From assembly GCA_017397655.1 (NCBI GenBank), contig JAFQIG010000014.1, positions 1-64,000 on the forward strand: a DNA stretch of 64,000 nt, in the 5' to 3' direction. The stretch comes from Clostridia bacterium (GTDB lineage: Bacteria; Bacillota; Clostridia; Oscillospirales; Acutalibacteraceae). How positions within the stretch are numbered: position 1 is the stretch's first letter; the number at the start of each line of letters is the position of its first letter. Shown piece after piece: positions 7,823-17,431 of this stretch. A program made the position numbers and the translations under genes. The notes under the pieces are model-generated. The model was not told the DNA's origin and did no database searches. It saw nothing but the letters and a program-made list of their open reading frames with translations.

Positions 7823-9609
7823 GAAAGAGAATATTTGCTTGAGTATTCTTTGTACAGCTCGTCATATGCCGTGCCGTCTTTTTTAAGCTCGCTTAAGTAG
7901 TTGTGAAGGTCAAGCGAAGATTTTTGTGACATTTCCAAAAGACAACCTGCGATGTTGGAGCAATGGTCCGAAACACGCTCAAGGTTTGTCAGAATATCAG
8001 ATAATACAAATCCGTGCTCTATGGTACATTCGACTTTCTGAAGTCTTGCAATGTGTCTGAGGCGGATTTGTTCTTTTAAGTCATCAACAACCTGTTCAAG
8101 AGGCTCAACCGAAAGAGCAGACTTGAAGTCAAGATTGATGAACGATTCTTCGGTAACTCTGACAATTTCACCGACAGCAGCAAACATAACGGAAAGCTCG
8201 TTAATCGCCTGATCGGAAAAAGTGAGATTCTTATCCTTGATTTCTTGTGCAGACTCTACGAGGTTTACTGCGTGGTCGGAGATGCGTTCAAAGTCGCCGA
8301 TGATGTAAAGAAGCTTTGATACATCGTGGTCATCGCTTTCAGACATACTCTTTGACGAAAGCTTGACAAGATATGAGCCGAGAGCGTCCTCGTATATATC
8401 AACCTTTGATTCATCCTCCATAACGGAATCTGACAGCTTGGAATCGTATTTGGTAAACAGTTGCATAGCGTTTTCAATAGACTTTGATGCGATATGCGAC
8501 ATTTCGTTCGCAACGGTATAGCTTCTTTCGATAGCGATTGACGGAGTGTCAAGAAGAATATCGTCAAGCATAGCGGTGTATTTGTCGCCTTTGTTATCGG
8601 AGCCTTTGATAGAAGAAACGGCAAGCTTTTCAAGATGCTTGGAAAGAGGCATAAGTACAATTATTGAGAAAAGCTTGAACAAAGTGTGAATTCCTGCGAT
8701 TCCCCACATATTAATTGTGTTACTCTCTGCCATTGAAAAAAGGTCAAACGTACCTGTCGAGCGAAGAATAAATCCGAGAGCATAGTAAACCGAAATCCAT
8801 GCGGCTACACCGAAAATATTAAAATAAAGGTGAACGAGAGCAGTACGCTTACCGTTTTTGTTAGCACCGAGAGAGGAAAGAATAGCAGTTATACAAGTAC
8901 CGATATTCTGGCCGAGGATAATGGGAATAGCCGTGCTGTAGGAGATAACGCCTGTGCTTGAAAGTGCCTGTAAAATACCTACAGAAGCCGACGATGACTG
9001 AACGATGGCAGTAAGTACGGTACCGACAAGAACACCGACCAAAGGATTGCTGAAGAGAGTCATAAGGTTTCTGAATTCAGGACTTTCGCTGAGACAGGAG
9101 ACAGCATCTGACATAGTATCCATACCGACCATAAGGACAGCGAAACCCATAAGAATCATACCGAGATCTTTTTGCTTTTCTTTTTTACCGAACATTATCA
9201 TACAGATACCGATAACGGCAAGGATCGGCATCCATGCAGAAGGCTTGAGGAATGATAAAAGCGCCGTAGCATCAGCAGCGGCACCGCCGATACCGTTAAG
9301 AGCTGTCAGCCAGGCAGTAACAGCCGTACCGAGGTTGGCACCGATTATAACGCCTGTAGCTTGTGAAAATGCCATTGTGCCGGAATTAACAAAACCGACA
9401 ACCATAACCGTAGTGGCAGAGGAAGACTGGATTATTGCCGTAACACCGAGACCGAGCAAAAATGCTTTGAACTTGTTGGATGTGAGGTTGCCGAGAATAA
9501 CCTTAAGCCTGTTTCCTGCACTCTTTTTGAGCGCATTGCCCATAGCGTCCATACCGAAAAGGAAGAGGGCAAGACCGCAGAACAGCGATAAAATATCAAA
9601 AAAACTCAT
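7819..9609 (-). CDS. Na+/Pi cotransporter with PhoU-like domain (NptA/YjbB family)
   Basis: A 596-residue sodium:phosphate symporter. The membrane half (about 1-325) contains the two inverted Q-S-S-S-A repeats (near residues 60 and 200) that define the Na/Pi cotransporter II family. The cytoplasmic C-terminal half (about 345-585) is helical and PhoU-like, as in NptA/YjbB homologues. AGGAGTTTGTT lies before the ATG. The gene follows the LicD gene by 18 bp and is probably cotranscribed with it. Confidence 0.9.
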   Translation of the reverse strand: MSFFDILSLFCGLALFLFGMDAMGNALKKSAGNRLKVILGNLTSNKFKAFLLGLGVTAIIQSSSATTVMVVGFVNSGTMAFSQATGVIIGANLGTAVTAWLTALNGIGGAAADATALLSFLKPSAWMPILAVIGICMIMFGKKEKQKDLGMILMGFAVLMVGMDTMSDAVSCLSESPEFRNLMTLFSNPLVGVLVGTVLTAIVQSSSASVGILQALSSTGVISYSTAIPIILGQNIGTCITAILSSLGANKNGKRTALVHLYFNIFGVAAWISVYYALGFILRSTGTFDLFSMAESNTINMWGIAGIHTLFKLFSIIVLMPLSKHLEKLAVSSIKGSDNKGDKYTAMLDDILLDTPSIAIERSYTVANEMSHIASKSIENAMQLFTKYDSKLSDSVMEDESKVDIYEDALGSYLVKLSSKSMSESDDHDVSKLLYIIGDFERISDHAVNLVESAQEIKDKNLTFSDQAINELSVMFAAVGEIVRVTEESFINLDFKSALSVEPLEQVVDDLKEQIRLRHIARLQKVECTIEHGFVLSDILTNLERVSDHCSNIAGCLLEMSQKSSLDLHNYLSELKKDGTAYDELYKEYSSKYSLS

Positions 9610-9627
9610 AACAAACTCCTTTAGTGG

Positions 9628-10443
9628 TTATTCTTTGTCTATCACGACTTTTTCAAGTCTTACGTGAGACTGCTTTACAATAGGAGTCATATAGTTGTCT
9701 CCGTATGTGAGCCGAAGCATGGCGTCATAATTTTCCGGGATACGGAACTGCTTGTCAAAGAAAATGTGGCGAATGGCAGGCTCAACATTTCTTCTCGGAA
9801 TGGAGAAGCAGACGGGGGTATTCAGATCATAAAGTCTGATATTCTCCGAATCGTCCTTTCCGAGATGACCGCAGATTGAAAAAATTATTTTTCTGAAAGC
9901 TGTCAGAAAAAAGTCGGGACACTTGTCAAATATACGGTATTTTTTAGAAAAACCGTCAACAGGCTTTCCTTGCCTTATCTGTTCACGGTAATAGTATTTT
10001 TCACCTATCATCTGGAAAAGTCCGAGCAAGCTTTCCTGAAGCTTTACCGCAAAAGCGCCGGTCGGCTTATTGAAATAGGGGAAAATATCCATCCATATGC
10101 CGTTGTGAATATTCAGACCGTCAAAGAAATCTGCAGGCATATATGTGTTATCTTTACGAAGCTTTGCAAACTGCAAGGGGTATTCGACTTCTGTTGTGAA
10201 CCAGCAGAAGGAACATCCGTCAACAGGATGCTTTTTTATAAGCTTTATAAAGCGCTGAAAGCTCTTGTAGTCCATAGTAACGTCGATATCATCATCCCAG
10301 GGGATCATACCATCGTGTCTGACAGCGCCTATCAGTGTGCCACCGCACAGCACATAGTTCAGCGAATGCTCTGTACAGTATTTATCAAATCTTGTCAGTA
10401 TGTCGTGTTCCACCTGTTGGAGCTGTTCCAAAGTTGCTGACAT
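9628..10443 (-). CDS. LicD family phosphotransferase-like protein
   Basis: A 271-residue LicD/nucleotidyltransferase-fold protein. The signature G-G-T-L-I-G-A-V-R-H-D-G followed by P-W-D-D-D-I-D-V (residues 34-57) matches LicD, which transfers phosphocholine or similar phospho-substituents to teichoic acids and capsular glycans. No signal peptide; it would act on the cytoplasmic face. It has its own promoter and a GGAGGG ribosome site. The transferred group is unknown. Confidence 0.87.
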   Translation of the reverse strand: MSATLEQLQQVEHDILTRFDKYCTEHSLNYVLCGGTLIGAVRHDGMIPWDDDIDVTMDYKSFQRFIKLIKKHPVDGCSFCWFTTEVEYPLQFAKLRKDNTYMPADFFDGLNIHNGIWMDIFPYFNKPTGAFAVKLQESLLGLFQMIGEKYYYREQIRQGKPVDGFSKKYRIFDKCPDFFLTAFRKIIFSICGHLGKDDSENIRLYDLNTPVCFSIPRRNVEPAIRHIFFDKQFRIPENYDAMLRLTYGDNYMTPIVKQSHVRLEKVVIDKE

Positions 10444-10472
10444 AAAAATCCCTCCATTATAAAATCAAGTTG

Positions 10473-10501
10473 ATTGTAATAAAATATTGAAAAAAAGTCA
10501 A
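10473..10501 (-). promoter_or_regulatory. Promoter of the licD-like / Na-Pi operon
   Basis: On the minus strand TTGACT (10496-10501) and TACAAT (10473-10478) are spaced by 17 bp, 30 bp from the LicD start. Confidence 0.8.
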
Positions 10502-10508
10502 TAGTCCA

Positions 10509-10537
10509 TTGACTGATTATTCTGTCTGATATATAAT
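10509..10537 (+). promoter_or_regulatory. Promoter of the arabinan/arabinose operon
   Basis: TTGACT (10509-10514), 17-bp spacer, TATAAT (10532-10537). It sits back to back with the licD promoter, only 7 bp apart, so the two polymerase sites compete or are co-regulated. Confidence 0.8.
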
Positions 10538-10557
10538 TTTTAGGGGTAGGTGAGAGC

Positions 10558-11727
10558 ATGAAAAGGATTCTTAGTTGGTTCTTTGCCGTGATACTGATAA
10601 TTGTGCAGGCAATATGTCCCGATTATTTCAAAAGCGGACTTGAATGGCAGGGAGAGTCGATGACGGTTTTTGAGCCGACAGAGGGTGGCGTATACTATCC
10701 GAGGATTTATCATTTATCCGACGGAACACTTTTGTGTGGCTTTACCCTGACAGGCGGTGGTAAGAAGTCGAGAATCGTTACGGTCAGAAGTGAAGATAAC
10801 GGCAAAACGTGGTCAAAAACGCCGATTGTTGCAAGCGTCCATCCTGAACTTAACTGTGATAATGTTAATTTCTTTGAACTTCCGAGCGGAGAACTGTTGC
10901 TGGCGTACAGAGCGGTTCTCAGTGATGAAAGCGGAACATATACATCGCTTCGTGTGGCTGTAAGTACCGATAAAGGTTATACGTGGAGCGAACATTCGTT
11001 GATTACGGAGTGCAGGAATTCCACATTCAACGGTGTGTGGGAACCGCATCTTGAGATGATTGACGGGAAGCTTCTTGTTTTTTATGCGAATGACAGTCTG
11101 GCAGGTGACGGTGTTACATCGGGTGACAGACAGAATATCGAATACAGAATATATGACGGCGCCAAATGGACAGACAAATATATTGTTTCGAGCGGAGAAA
11201 AAACTCGCTCACGTGACGGAATGCCTGTTATTACAAAGCTTCGTGACGGCGGCTACGCAATAGCGATAGAAGGCACAAGGTCGGTAAATCCTCTTCAGAA
11301 TCCGAAAAACGGAATGTTTATTAAGCTGCTTATATCAGAAGACGGTTTTGAGTGGGACGAAACAAAGGCTGTTAATGTGTATTATCCGAAGGATGTGTCA
11401 AGAGTGTCGGCGGCTCCGTACATCGTTACATTGCCTGACGGCAGAGTGGCTGTATCGTATCAGACTGATGACTGTTATCCGGTCAAAGGTGATCTTCCGA
11501 AAGGTCAGAATTTTGATATGAAAGTATCTGTATCTCTTTGCGAGGTTACAAAAGATACCTCGGTAATGGGATTTACAAAGGGTGAGTCGGTATTTTCGAT
11601 TCCGGAGGGCTTTTGCGCAATATGGAACTCCATGGCGGTTATCGGAAATCAATTGTACTGTGTATCAAGCAGTAATTACGGCGGCAGTAAGATTATACTA
11701 AGAATTTCAAATACAGAAAGCAGGTAG
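10558..11727 (+). CDS. Exported sialidase-fold glycoside hydrolase, possibly GH93 exo-arabinanase
   Basis: A 389-residue protein with an N-terminal signal sequence (about 1-25) and a six-bladed propeller of the sialidase superfamily. Two clear Asp boxes are visible, S-E-D-N-G-K-T-W and S-T-D-K-G-Y-T-W, plus a weaker S-E-D-G-F-E-W. A conserved W-E-P-H segment near residue 162 and an I-E-G-T near 240 provide candidate catalytic glutamates. It could be annotated simply as a BNR-repeat sialidase. However, araA and araD follow within 5 bp and 4 bp. Family GH93, which shares this fold and releases arabinobiose from arabinan, therefore fits better. The fold is seen; the substrate is inferred from context. 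Confidence 0.7.
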   Translation: MKRILSWFFAVILIIVQAICPDYFKSGLEWQGESMTVFEPTEGGVYYPRIYHLSDGTLLCGFTLTGGGKKSRIVTVRSEDNGKTWSKTPIVASVHPELNCDNVNFFELPSGELLLAYRAVLSDESGTYTSLRVAVSTDKGYTWSEHSLITECRNSTFNGVWEPHLEMIDGKLLVFYANDSLAGDGVTSGDRQNIEYRIYDGAKWTDKYIVSSGEKTRSRDGMPVITKLRDGGYAIAIEGTRSVNPLQNPKNGMFIKLLISEDGFEWDETKAVNVYYPKDVSRVSAAPYIVTLPDGRVAVSYQTDDCYPVKGDLPKGQNFDMKVSVSLCEVTKDTSVMGFTKGESVFSIPEGFCAIWNSMAVIGNQLYCVSSSNYGGSKIILRISNTESR

Positions 11728-11731
11728 TACA

Positions 11732-13207
11732 ATGAGTCTCAAAAATTATGAATTCTGGTTTGTTGTAGGCAGTCAGTTCCTTTACGGTGACGAGGTGCTT
11801 GAAACCGTAGCAAAAAGAGCAGAAGAAATGGCATCGGAGCTGAATAATTCGGAAAAGATTCCGTGCAAGGTTGTTTACAAGGTAACGGCAAAGACACAAA
11901 AAGAGATCAGTGATGTTATTGCCGACGCAAACAGGGACGAAAAGTGTGCAGGCATCATAACGTGGTGTCATACATTCAGTCCGAGCAAGATGTGGATTAA
12001 CGGTTTTGTCAGTCTGCAGAAGCCGTACTGTCACCTTGCAACACAGTATAATGCCGAAATTCCCAATGAAGAGATTGATATGGACTTTATGAATCTCAAT
12101 CAGGCGGCACACGGTGACAGGGAGCACGGCTTTATAACAGCAAGACTTCGTATGCCGAGAAAGATAATTGCAGGCTATTGGAAGGATGAAAATGTCCGTG
12201 AGCGTCTTGGTGGTTGGATGAGAGCTGCTGTCGGTGCTGCTGTCAGCAGATCTCTTAAGGTAATGCGCTTTGGCGATAATATGAGAGAGGTAGCGGTAAC
12301 TGAGGGCGACAAGGTAGAGGTACAGGCAAAGCTCGGATGGCAGGTCAATACCTGGCCTGTAGGCGAGCTGGTAGCGGAGATGAACGCTGTCACGGACAGC
12401 GAAATTGATTCGCTTATGGCGGAATATGCACAGCAGTATGATTTTGCTACAGACGACACGGAAACCGTACGCTATCAGGCGAGAGAAGAAATTGCTATCA
12501 AAAAGATGCTTGATAAAGAAGGCTGCAAGGCGTTCAGCAACACATTCCAGGATCTTGTCGGTATGAAACAGCTTCCCGGTATTGCCAGTCAGCACCTTAT
12601 GTCAAAAGGCTACGGCTACGGCGGTGAAGGCGACTGGAAGGTAGCCGCAATGACAGCAATAATGAAGGAAATGAGTGAAGGCCTTTCGGGCGGTACAACA
12701 TTTATGGAGGACTACACTTATCATCTTGCGCCGCAGAACGAATACAGCCTTGGTGCACATATGCTGGAGGTTTGTCCGTCGGTTGCGGCAGATAAGCCGA
12801 GAATTGAGGTTCATCCGCTTGGAATCGGAAACAGAGAGGATCCTGCCCGCTTGGTATTTGAAGGCAGAGAAGGTAAGGCTATCGTAGTAAGTCTTGTTGA
12901 TATGGGTGGCAGACTTCGTATGATCTGTCAGGATATTGAGTGTGTGAAGCCCATAATGGATATGCCCAATCTTCCGGTAGCCAGAGTTATGTGGAAGGTG
13001 GAACCGTCACTCTCCGAGGGTATTGAAGCGTGGATAACAGCGGCAGGTGCGCATCATACCGTACTCAGCTATGATCTGACGGCAGAGCATATGAGAGATT
13101 TTGCAAGAATTATGGGCATCGAGTTTGTACATCTTAATAAGGATACAAAGATCGAAAAGCTTGAACAGGAGCTGTTCATTTCTGATCTTGTATGGAAGCT
13201 GAGGTAA
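11732..13207 (+). CDS. araA: L-arabinose isomerase
   Basis: A 491-residue cytoplasmic enzyme converting L-arabinose to L-ribulose with Mn2+. The N-terminus ([12 protein letters not shown]) is diagnostic of AraA. The catalytic/metal region [12 protein letters not shown] is present with its Glu near residue 326, as is the late His pair in A-H-H-T-V-L. Length equals that of characterised AraA proteins (about 500). It begins 4 bp after the upstream hydrolase stop and ends 4 bp before araD, forming one operon. No ribulokinase (araB) gene is in the window. Confidence 0.96.
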   Translation: MSLKNYEFWFVVGSQFLYGDEVLETVAKRAEEMASELNNSEKIPCKVVYKVTAKTQKEISDVIADANRDEKCAGIITWCHTFSPSKMWINGFVSLQKPYCHLATQYNAEIPNEEIDMDFMNLNQAAHGDREHGFITARLRMPRKIIAGYWKDENVRERLGGWMRAAVGAAVSRSLKVMRFGDNMREVAVTEGDKVEVQAKLGWQVNTWPVGELVAEMNAVTDSEIDSLMAEYAQQYDFATDDTETVRYQAREEIAIKKMLDKEGCKAFSNTFQDLVGMKQLPGIASQHLMSKGYGYGGEGDWKVAAMTAIMKEMSEGLSGGTTFMEDYTYHLAPQNEYSLGAHMLEVCPSVAADKPRIEVHPLGIGNREDPARLVFEGREGKAIVVSLVDMGGRLRMICQDIECVKPIMDMPNLPVARVMWKVEPSLSEGIEAWITAAGAHHTVLSYDLTAEHMRDFARIMGIEFVHLNKDTKIEKLEQELFISDLVWKLR

Positions 13208-13211
13208 CAGG

Positions 13212-13910
13212 ATGCTTGAAGATTTAAAACTGAAAGTGTGCGAAGCGAACAAGCTTTTGCCGAAATATTCGCTCGTAACATTCACATGGGGCAATGTTTC
13301 CGAGATTGACAGACAGTCGGGAGCAGTCGTAATCAAGCCTTCGGGAGTTGAATATGATGATCTGAAGCCTGAAGATATGGTTGTTATTGATCTTGAAAGC
13401 GGTAAAAAAATAGAAGGCAGTCTCAATCCTTCATCGGATACCGAGACCCACCTTGTGTTATACAGAAATTTTGATATCGGCGGTATAGTTCATACTCATT
13501 CACGCTGGGCAACTGTCTTTGCGCAGGCAGGGATGTCTGTACCGGCACTCGGCACAACTCATGCCGACTATTTTTACGGAGATATTCCCTGTACGCGTAA
13601 GATGACGCCGCAGGAGATTGCCTCGGAATACGAGAAAGAAACGGGAAATGTAATCGTAGAAACCTTCAGATCTCTTGATCCTGTCGAGATACCGGGCGTT
13701 GTTGTCAACAGTCACGGCCCGTTCACGTGGGGCAAGGATGCTTTGGAGGCAGTTCACAATGCCGTTGTGTTGGATGAAGTTGCGTTTATGGCGTGGCATG
13801 CGTTGAGTATTAAGGGTGACTTACCCCGTATGCAGCAGGAACTGCTTGATAAGCATTTTAAACGCAAACACGGTAAAAATGCATATTACGGTCAAAGAAA
13901 TGAAAAGTAA
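13212..13910 (+). CDS. araD: L-ribulose-5-phosphate 4-epimerase
   Basis: A 232-residue class II aldolase-family epimerase converting L-ribulose 5-phosphate to D-xylulose 5-phosphate, feeding the pentose phosphate pathway. The zinc ligands are visible in H-T-H-S-R-W (residues about 94-96) and in the N-S-H-G-P-F segment near 170, and the N-terminal T-W-G-N-V-S phosphate loop is intact. Length matches E. coli AraD (231). Translation is coupled to araA. Confidence 0.95.
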   Translation: MLEDLKLKVCEANKLLPKYSLVTFTWGNVSEIDRQSGAVVIKPSGVEYDDLKPEDMVVIDLESGKKIEGSLNPSSDTETHLVLYRNFDIGGIVHTHSRWATVFAQAGMSVPALGTTHADYFYGDIPCTRKMTPQEIASEYEKETGNVIVETFRSLDPVEIPGVVVNSHGPFTWGKDALEAVHNAVVLDEVAFMAWHALSIKGDLPRMQQELLDKHFKRKHGKNAYYGQRNEK

Positions 13911-14232
13911 GCTTATAGTCTCAGCAGCGGTTATTGTTGTTCTGTTAACGGGTGCGCTGATCGTTTTTGACAGCGTCTTTCCGAAAGCGCCTGCGGTTAA
14001 AGAGGTGTTCGGGACGGTGATATCCGTTGAATATGATGATAACGGGTTTTTGACAATGCTGGAATCGGCAAAGCGTACACGAAGAATGTCTGTCAATGAC
14101 GCACCGACAGTATCGGAGTATAAAACTGCAACGGTAAATACGGAAAACGGAAGCTACGTCTGTTATATATACGAAGAATACTCTGAGACATACATCGAAA
14201 TTCCGTATGTCGGAATATACAGGGTAAAATAA
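13900..14232 (+). CDS. Small membrane-anchored protein of unknown function
   Basis: A 110-residue protein overlapping the end of araD by 11 bp. It has an N-terminal transmembrane segment (about residues 5-24) followed by an extracellular beta-rich part of about 85 residues. I do not recognise a family. The ATG at 13900 is chosen because the hydrophobic segment starts there; the ribosome site is weak, so ATG 13879 is possible. It is probably the last gene of the arabinose operon. Confidence 0.6.
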   Translation: MKSKLIVSAAVIVVLLTGALIVFDSVFPKAPAVKEVFGTVISVEYDDNGFLTMLESAKRTRRMSVNDAPTVSEYKTATVNTENGSYVCYIYEEYSETYIEIPYVGIYRVK

Positions 14233-14254
14233 ATTATAAGAGACCTTAGGTTAA

Positions 14255-14322
14255 GGGAAAAAAGAACAAACAAAATCAGCCACTCGGCGTACCAATGTGC
14301 GTCAAGTGGCTGGATTTGTTTG
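14255..14322 (-). terminator. Terminator between convergent operons
   Basis: A long stem pairs 14267-14285 with 14304-14322 with two mismatches. On the minus strand it is followed by TTCTTTTTT, so it ends the ComEA-like operon. On the plus strand the U-run is poor but the hairpin may still stop the arabinose transcript. Confidence 0.75.
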
Positions 14323-14348
14323 CAGTAAAAATATAAATCTTTTTAGTG

Positions 14349-14723
14349 TTATACGGTTAAATAAGGACTCAGTTTCTCGACACTTGCTTCTCCGAAATAC
14401 GGAATATTGATAAGCTCTCCAATATCGGTGAATCTGCCGTGGATATTTCTGTATTCAATAATAGAATCGGCCATTGCTTCACTCATACCCTTAAGTCCCA
14501 GAAGCTCTTCCTTTGTCGCTTTGTTGATATTAACGGCAAAGGAACTTTTGAAAGGTGCATCGTCTGAGACGGTCGTTGTCTGCTCGGTTCCCTTGGGATC
14601 AAGACCGGGGGAGAGAAATGTGTTAACCGCCAAAGATACGGCGCAAACGGCAAGAGTGCACGCTATCAGATAATGTATGTGTCGGTTATCTCTTGGATTA
14701 TCAGATGATTTCTTCGATTTCAT
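14349..14723 (-). CDS. ComEA-like helix-hairpin-helix membrane protein
   Basis: A 124-residue protein with one N-terminal transmembrane segment (about residues 17-35) and a C-terminal double HhH DNA-binding domain (about 62-122) starting N-I-N-K-A-T-K-E-E-L, the hallmark of ComEA. ComEA binds incoming DNA at the outer face of the membrane during natural transformation. No comEB/comEC gene is next to it. It overlaps the histidine kinase gene by 23 bp, an odd location that suggests translational coupling. Confidence 0.8.
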   Translation of the reverse strand: MKSKKSSDNPRDNRHIHYLIACTLAVCAVSLAVNTFLSPGLDPKGTEQTTTVSDDAPFKSSFAVNINKATKEELLGLKGMSEAMADSIIEYRNIHGRFTDIGELINIPYFGEASVEKLSPYLTV

Positions 14724-16698
14724 CCGCTTTCACTTCCGTTGCATTATTAAGAGTAAAGATGGTTTTGAACAGATCTCCGTCAATGGAAATGTCAAATGTG
14801 CCACCCTGGAACTCGATCAACGTTTTTGCAATTGAGAGACCGAGGCCGTAACCTTCGGTATGACGCGAAGAATCACCACGGGAGAAGCGTTGTAACAATG
14901 CCTGACTGTCCTTGCCGATAATCTCTTTTGAAACATTGCTGACCGAAACACTTGTCTTTTCATCGTTGTTTTTAAAGACTTTAACAAATACTCGTGTGCC
15001 GGGTTTTGCATATTTGATGGCGTTGCTGAACAGATTTTCAAATACTCTCATAAGCTGATCAGGGTCAGCGCTGACGGATTTTGAATCAAAGTCAAAATCG
15101 CTGATAACGCTGAGATCCGAAGTTTCAAATCTGTCCTCAAACTCACATATCATCTGACCCGTGAACATTACGATGTCAAGCGGTTCAAGGTTTATTGCAA
15201 CATCACCGGTAGTAAGCTTTGAAACCTCAATAAGGCTTTCGAGAAGCTTTTTGAGCTTGTGTGACTGATTGCCGATAATCTGAAGATAATCATTGAAATC
15301 TTCTTCGCTGCAGTTGCCCGTCTTTAAAAGATCGGCATAATTGACAATGGATGTAAGCGGAGTCTTGATATCGTGGGAGAGGTTGGTGATAAGCTCATCC
15401 CTGACCATAAGGCTCTTGTTTTTTGCATCGACTGCTTTGATAATCTCGTCTTTGATTTTGGTGAGGTCACCGCCGATTTTGCGGAAATCGCCGAACATCT
15501 TATTTGATTCAATATCATATTGCAAATCACCTTCGGCGATACGCTGACCGCTTTCGCGAATTTGGCTGATGTTGCTTGCAATCATATAGAATATCGGTAT
15601 AAGAATTACTCTCGTAGCCGCCCAGATAAGGATAAAGTGCATAAAGTTAAAATCTTCAAGCAATCCTGTCTCGTTGGTGAAATACTGATATATGAATACA
15701 AGAGCGACGATTATTTCAAAAACGCTTGTAACGCCGACGGTGATGAAAGCTTTGCCGATAAACGGAACTTTAAAATAGCCTTCGTTCTTTTTGCCCAGCC
15801 TTTTTCTTATCCTGACCAGTGTTCTGAAAACAAAGGTATTACGGAAAACGTGACCCTGTTTGATTCTTGTTGCAACGGAAATATTGAATACAAGAGCAAA
15901 TATAGAGACAAAGAAAGCGATAATCATAATAATCGCATTCCACAAAACGATGTTATCAGACTTGACCTCTGCAAGATTTGTCAAAGCAACCAGCATACCG
16001 AGGAATGCGAAGATAAAGAACACAAGAAACGCAAGAATGTCCAGCGGTATTTTGTCAATGAATCTTCGCTTACTTTCATCATCAGGAACAGAGACGCTGT
16101 TCATAATAACACCGAGAATGAAAAGTGCAAGCAGAACAAAAACGCAAAAGATTACGATCAGAGGATAACGGAAAAACAATGCAATTGAAATCAGTCTTGA
16201 CGCCATTCTGTAATCATCGGGAGCAGAAAGATCGGAGAGTATAGATAGCTTTATGGCAGTAACAGATTTTGTGCCGTCCTTTAAAAAGTCCTCAATCTCG
16301 ACGTAGGTTTCGTATATATATTCTTCCTGCACGGAAGAAAGCTTGTTTGTAAGGATAGTATCGGAACCGACCTGCATGGCGGTAAATCTGATGTTCGTGT
16401 TTTTTTCTGCAAAGTTGATTCTATACCTGTCAAGAATATTCTGATCAAGCTGTGACAGCTTGACACCTTCCTGCTCATATGTGTACAGCTTGCAATACTC
16501 AACAATCTCCTCGATGTCCGATTCGGATTTAACCCGACAGGTTTCAAGAATTGCATAGGTATTCCTGTCGGATGCATAGAAGTGATAGTCAAACATACAG
16601 CTTATGCCAAGCGCAACACCAATGGCAAGCTCTGTTACAACAATAAAAACGATGATAGCTGTAATCTTATCGGTTAATTTGTTAAGCTTGATATTCAC
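14701..16698 (-). CDS. Multi-pass membrane sensor histidine kinase
   Basis: A 665-residue two-component sensor. One transmembrane helix near residues 12-35 is followed by an extracytoplasmic sensor region (about 40-165), then a block of about five more helices (170-370), a HAMP-like linker, a HisKA domain with L-S-H-D-I-K-T-P-L-T (phosphorylated His about 441) and an HATPase domain with E-N-L-F-S-N-A-I-K-Y and G-Y-G-L-G-L boxes. It starts 1 bp after the response regulator stop, so the two are a cognate pair. The signal is unknown; the five-helix block resembles an intramembrane-sensing arrangement. Confidence 0.9.
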   Translation of the reverse strand: MNIKLNKLTDKITAIIVFIVVTELAIGVALGISCMFDYHFYASDRNTYAILETCRVKSESDIEEIVEYCKLYTYEQEGVKLSQLDQNILDRYRINFAEKNTNIRFTAMQVGSDTILTNKLSSVQEEYIYETYVEIEDFLKDGTKSVTAIKLSILSDLSAPDDYRMASRLISIALFFRYPLIVIFCVFVLLALFILGVIMNSVSVPDDESKRRFIDKIPLDILAFLVFFIFAFLGMLVALTNLAEVKSDNIVLWNAIIMIIAFFVSIFALVFNISVATRIKQGHVFRNTFVFRTLVRIRKRLGKKNEGYFKVPFIGKAFITVGVTSVFEIIVALVFIYQYFTNETGLLEDFNFMHFILIWAATRVILIPIFYMIASNISQIRESGQRIAEGDLQYDIESNKMFGDFRKIGGDLTKIKDEIIKAVDAKNKSLMVRDELITNLSHDIKTPLTSIVNYADLLKTGNCSEEDFNDYLQIIGNQSHKLKKLLESLIEVSKLTTGDVAINLEPLDIVMFTGQMICEFEDRFETSDLSVISDFDFDSKSVSADPDQLMRVFENLFSNAIKYAKPGTRVFVKVFKNNDEKTSVSVSNVSKEIIGKDSQALLQRFSRGDSSRHTEGYGLGLSIAKTLIEFQGGTFDISIDGDLFKTIFTLNNATEVKADEIEEII

Positions 16699-16699
16699 G

Positions 16700-17401
16700 T
16701 TAATTCCTCTCGTCCATCTTGTAACCGTGACCGAAAACAGAGACGATATATCTCGGTTCGGCAGGGTTGATCTCTATTTTTTTACGAAGATGCCTTATGT
16801 GAACCAGAACGGTATTCTCAGCACCGAGAGGATCTCCGTTCCATACCTGTTTATAAATCTCTTTAGGAGATATAACTTTCCCTTTGTTATTGAGGAAAAG
16901 CTTGAGGATATCAAATTCTGTCGGAGTCAGAGAGATGTCTTCACCGTCAACGGATACGGATTTTGATGTATCGTCAAGCATTATCCCACCGTTGACAAGA
17001 ACGGATGAGGGCAGATTTTCTGATTTGGATCCAAGCACATCAAAGCGCCTTATCTGGCTGTTGACACGGGCAATAACCTCGCTCGGATTAAACGGTTTTG
17101 TAATATAGTCATCTGCACCGATATTAAGACCGAGTATCTTGTCGTGTGACTCGCTTTTTGCAGTCAGAAGTATTATCGGAATGTTGCTTTTATTTCTTAT
17201 TTCAACAGTTGCCGATATTCCGTCCATAACGGGCATCATAACATCCATCAGCACGAGCTTGATATCAGAGTCTTGTTCAAGCGCTGCGATGGCTTCTTTG
17301 CCGTTGTAGGCTTCAACTACCTCATAACCTGCACCCATAAGATAAACTCTAAGAGCGCGGACTATTTCTTTTTCGTCATCACAGATTAAAATTTTGTTCA
17401 T
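16700..17401 (-). CDS. OmpR-family response regulator
   Basis: A 233-residue regulator with an N-terminal receiver domain (acidic pair D-D near residue 8, phosphoacceptor Asp in L-M-D-V-M-M-P near 53, conserved Thr and Lys) and a C-terminal winged helix (about 135-230) of the OmpR/PhoB type. It is transcribed with the downstream kinase. The likely targets include its own operon, including the Ig-domain membrane protein just upstream. Confidence 0.93.
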   Translation of the reverse strand: MNKILICDDEKEIVRALRVYLMGAGYEVVEAYNGKEAIAALEQDSDIKLVLMDVMMPVMDGISATVEIRNKSNIPIILLTAKSESHDKILGLNIGADDYITKPFNPSEVIARVNSQIRRFDVLGSKSENLPSSVLVNGGIMLDDTSKSVSVDGEDISLTPTEFDILKLFLNNKGKVISPKEIYKQVWNGDPLGAENTVLVHIRHLRKKIEINPAEPRYIVSVFGHGYKMDERN

Positions 17402-17431
17402 AATATTTACTTCCTGTTCTTTAATATTTCA

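Noticed and set aside
11693..12595. 300-codon minus-strand frame
   Set aside because: It is antisense to araA, whose identity is certain; composition and lack of a ribosome site argue against it.
15520..16188. 222-codon plus-strand frame
   Set aside because: Antisense to the histidine kinase transmembrane region; residue composition is unlike a real protein.
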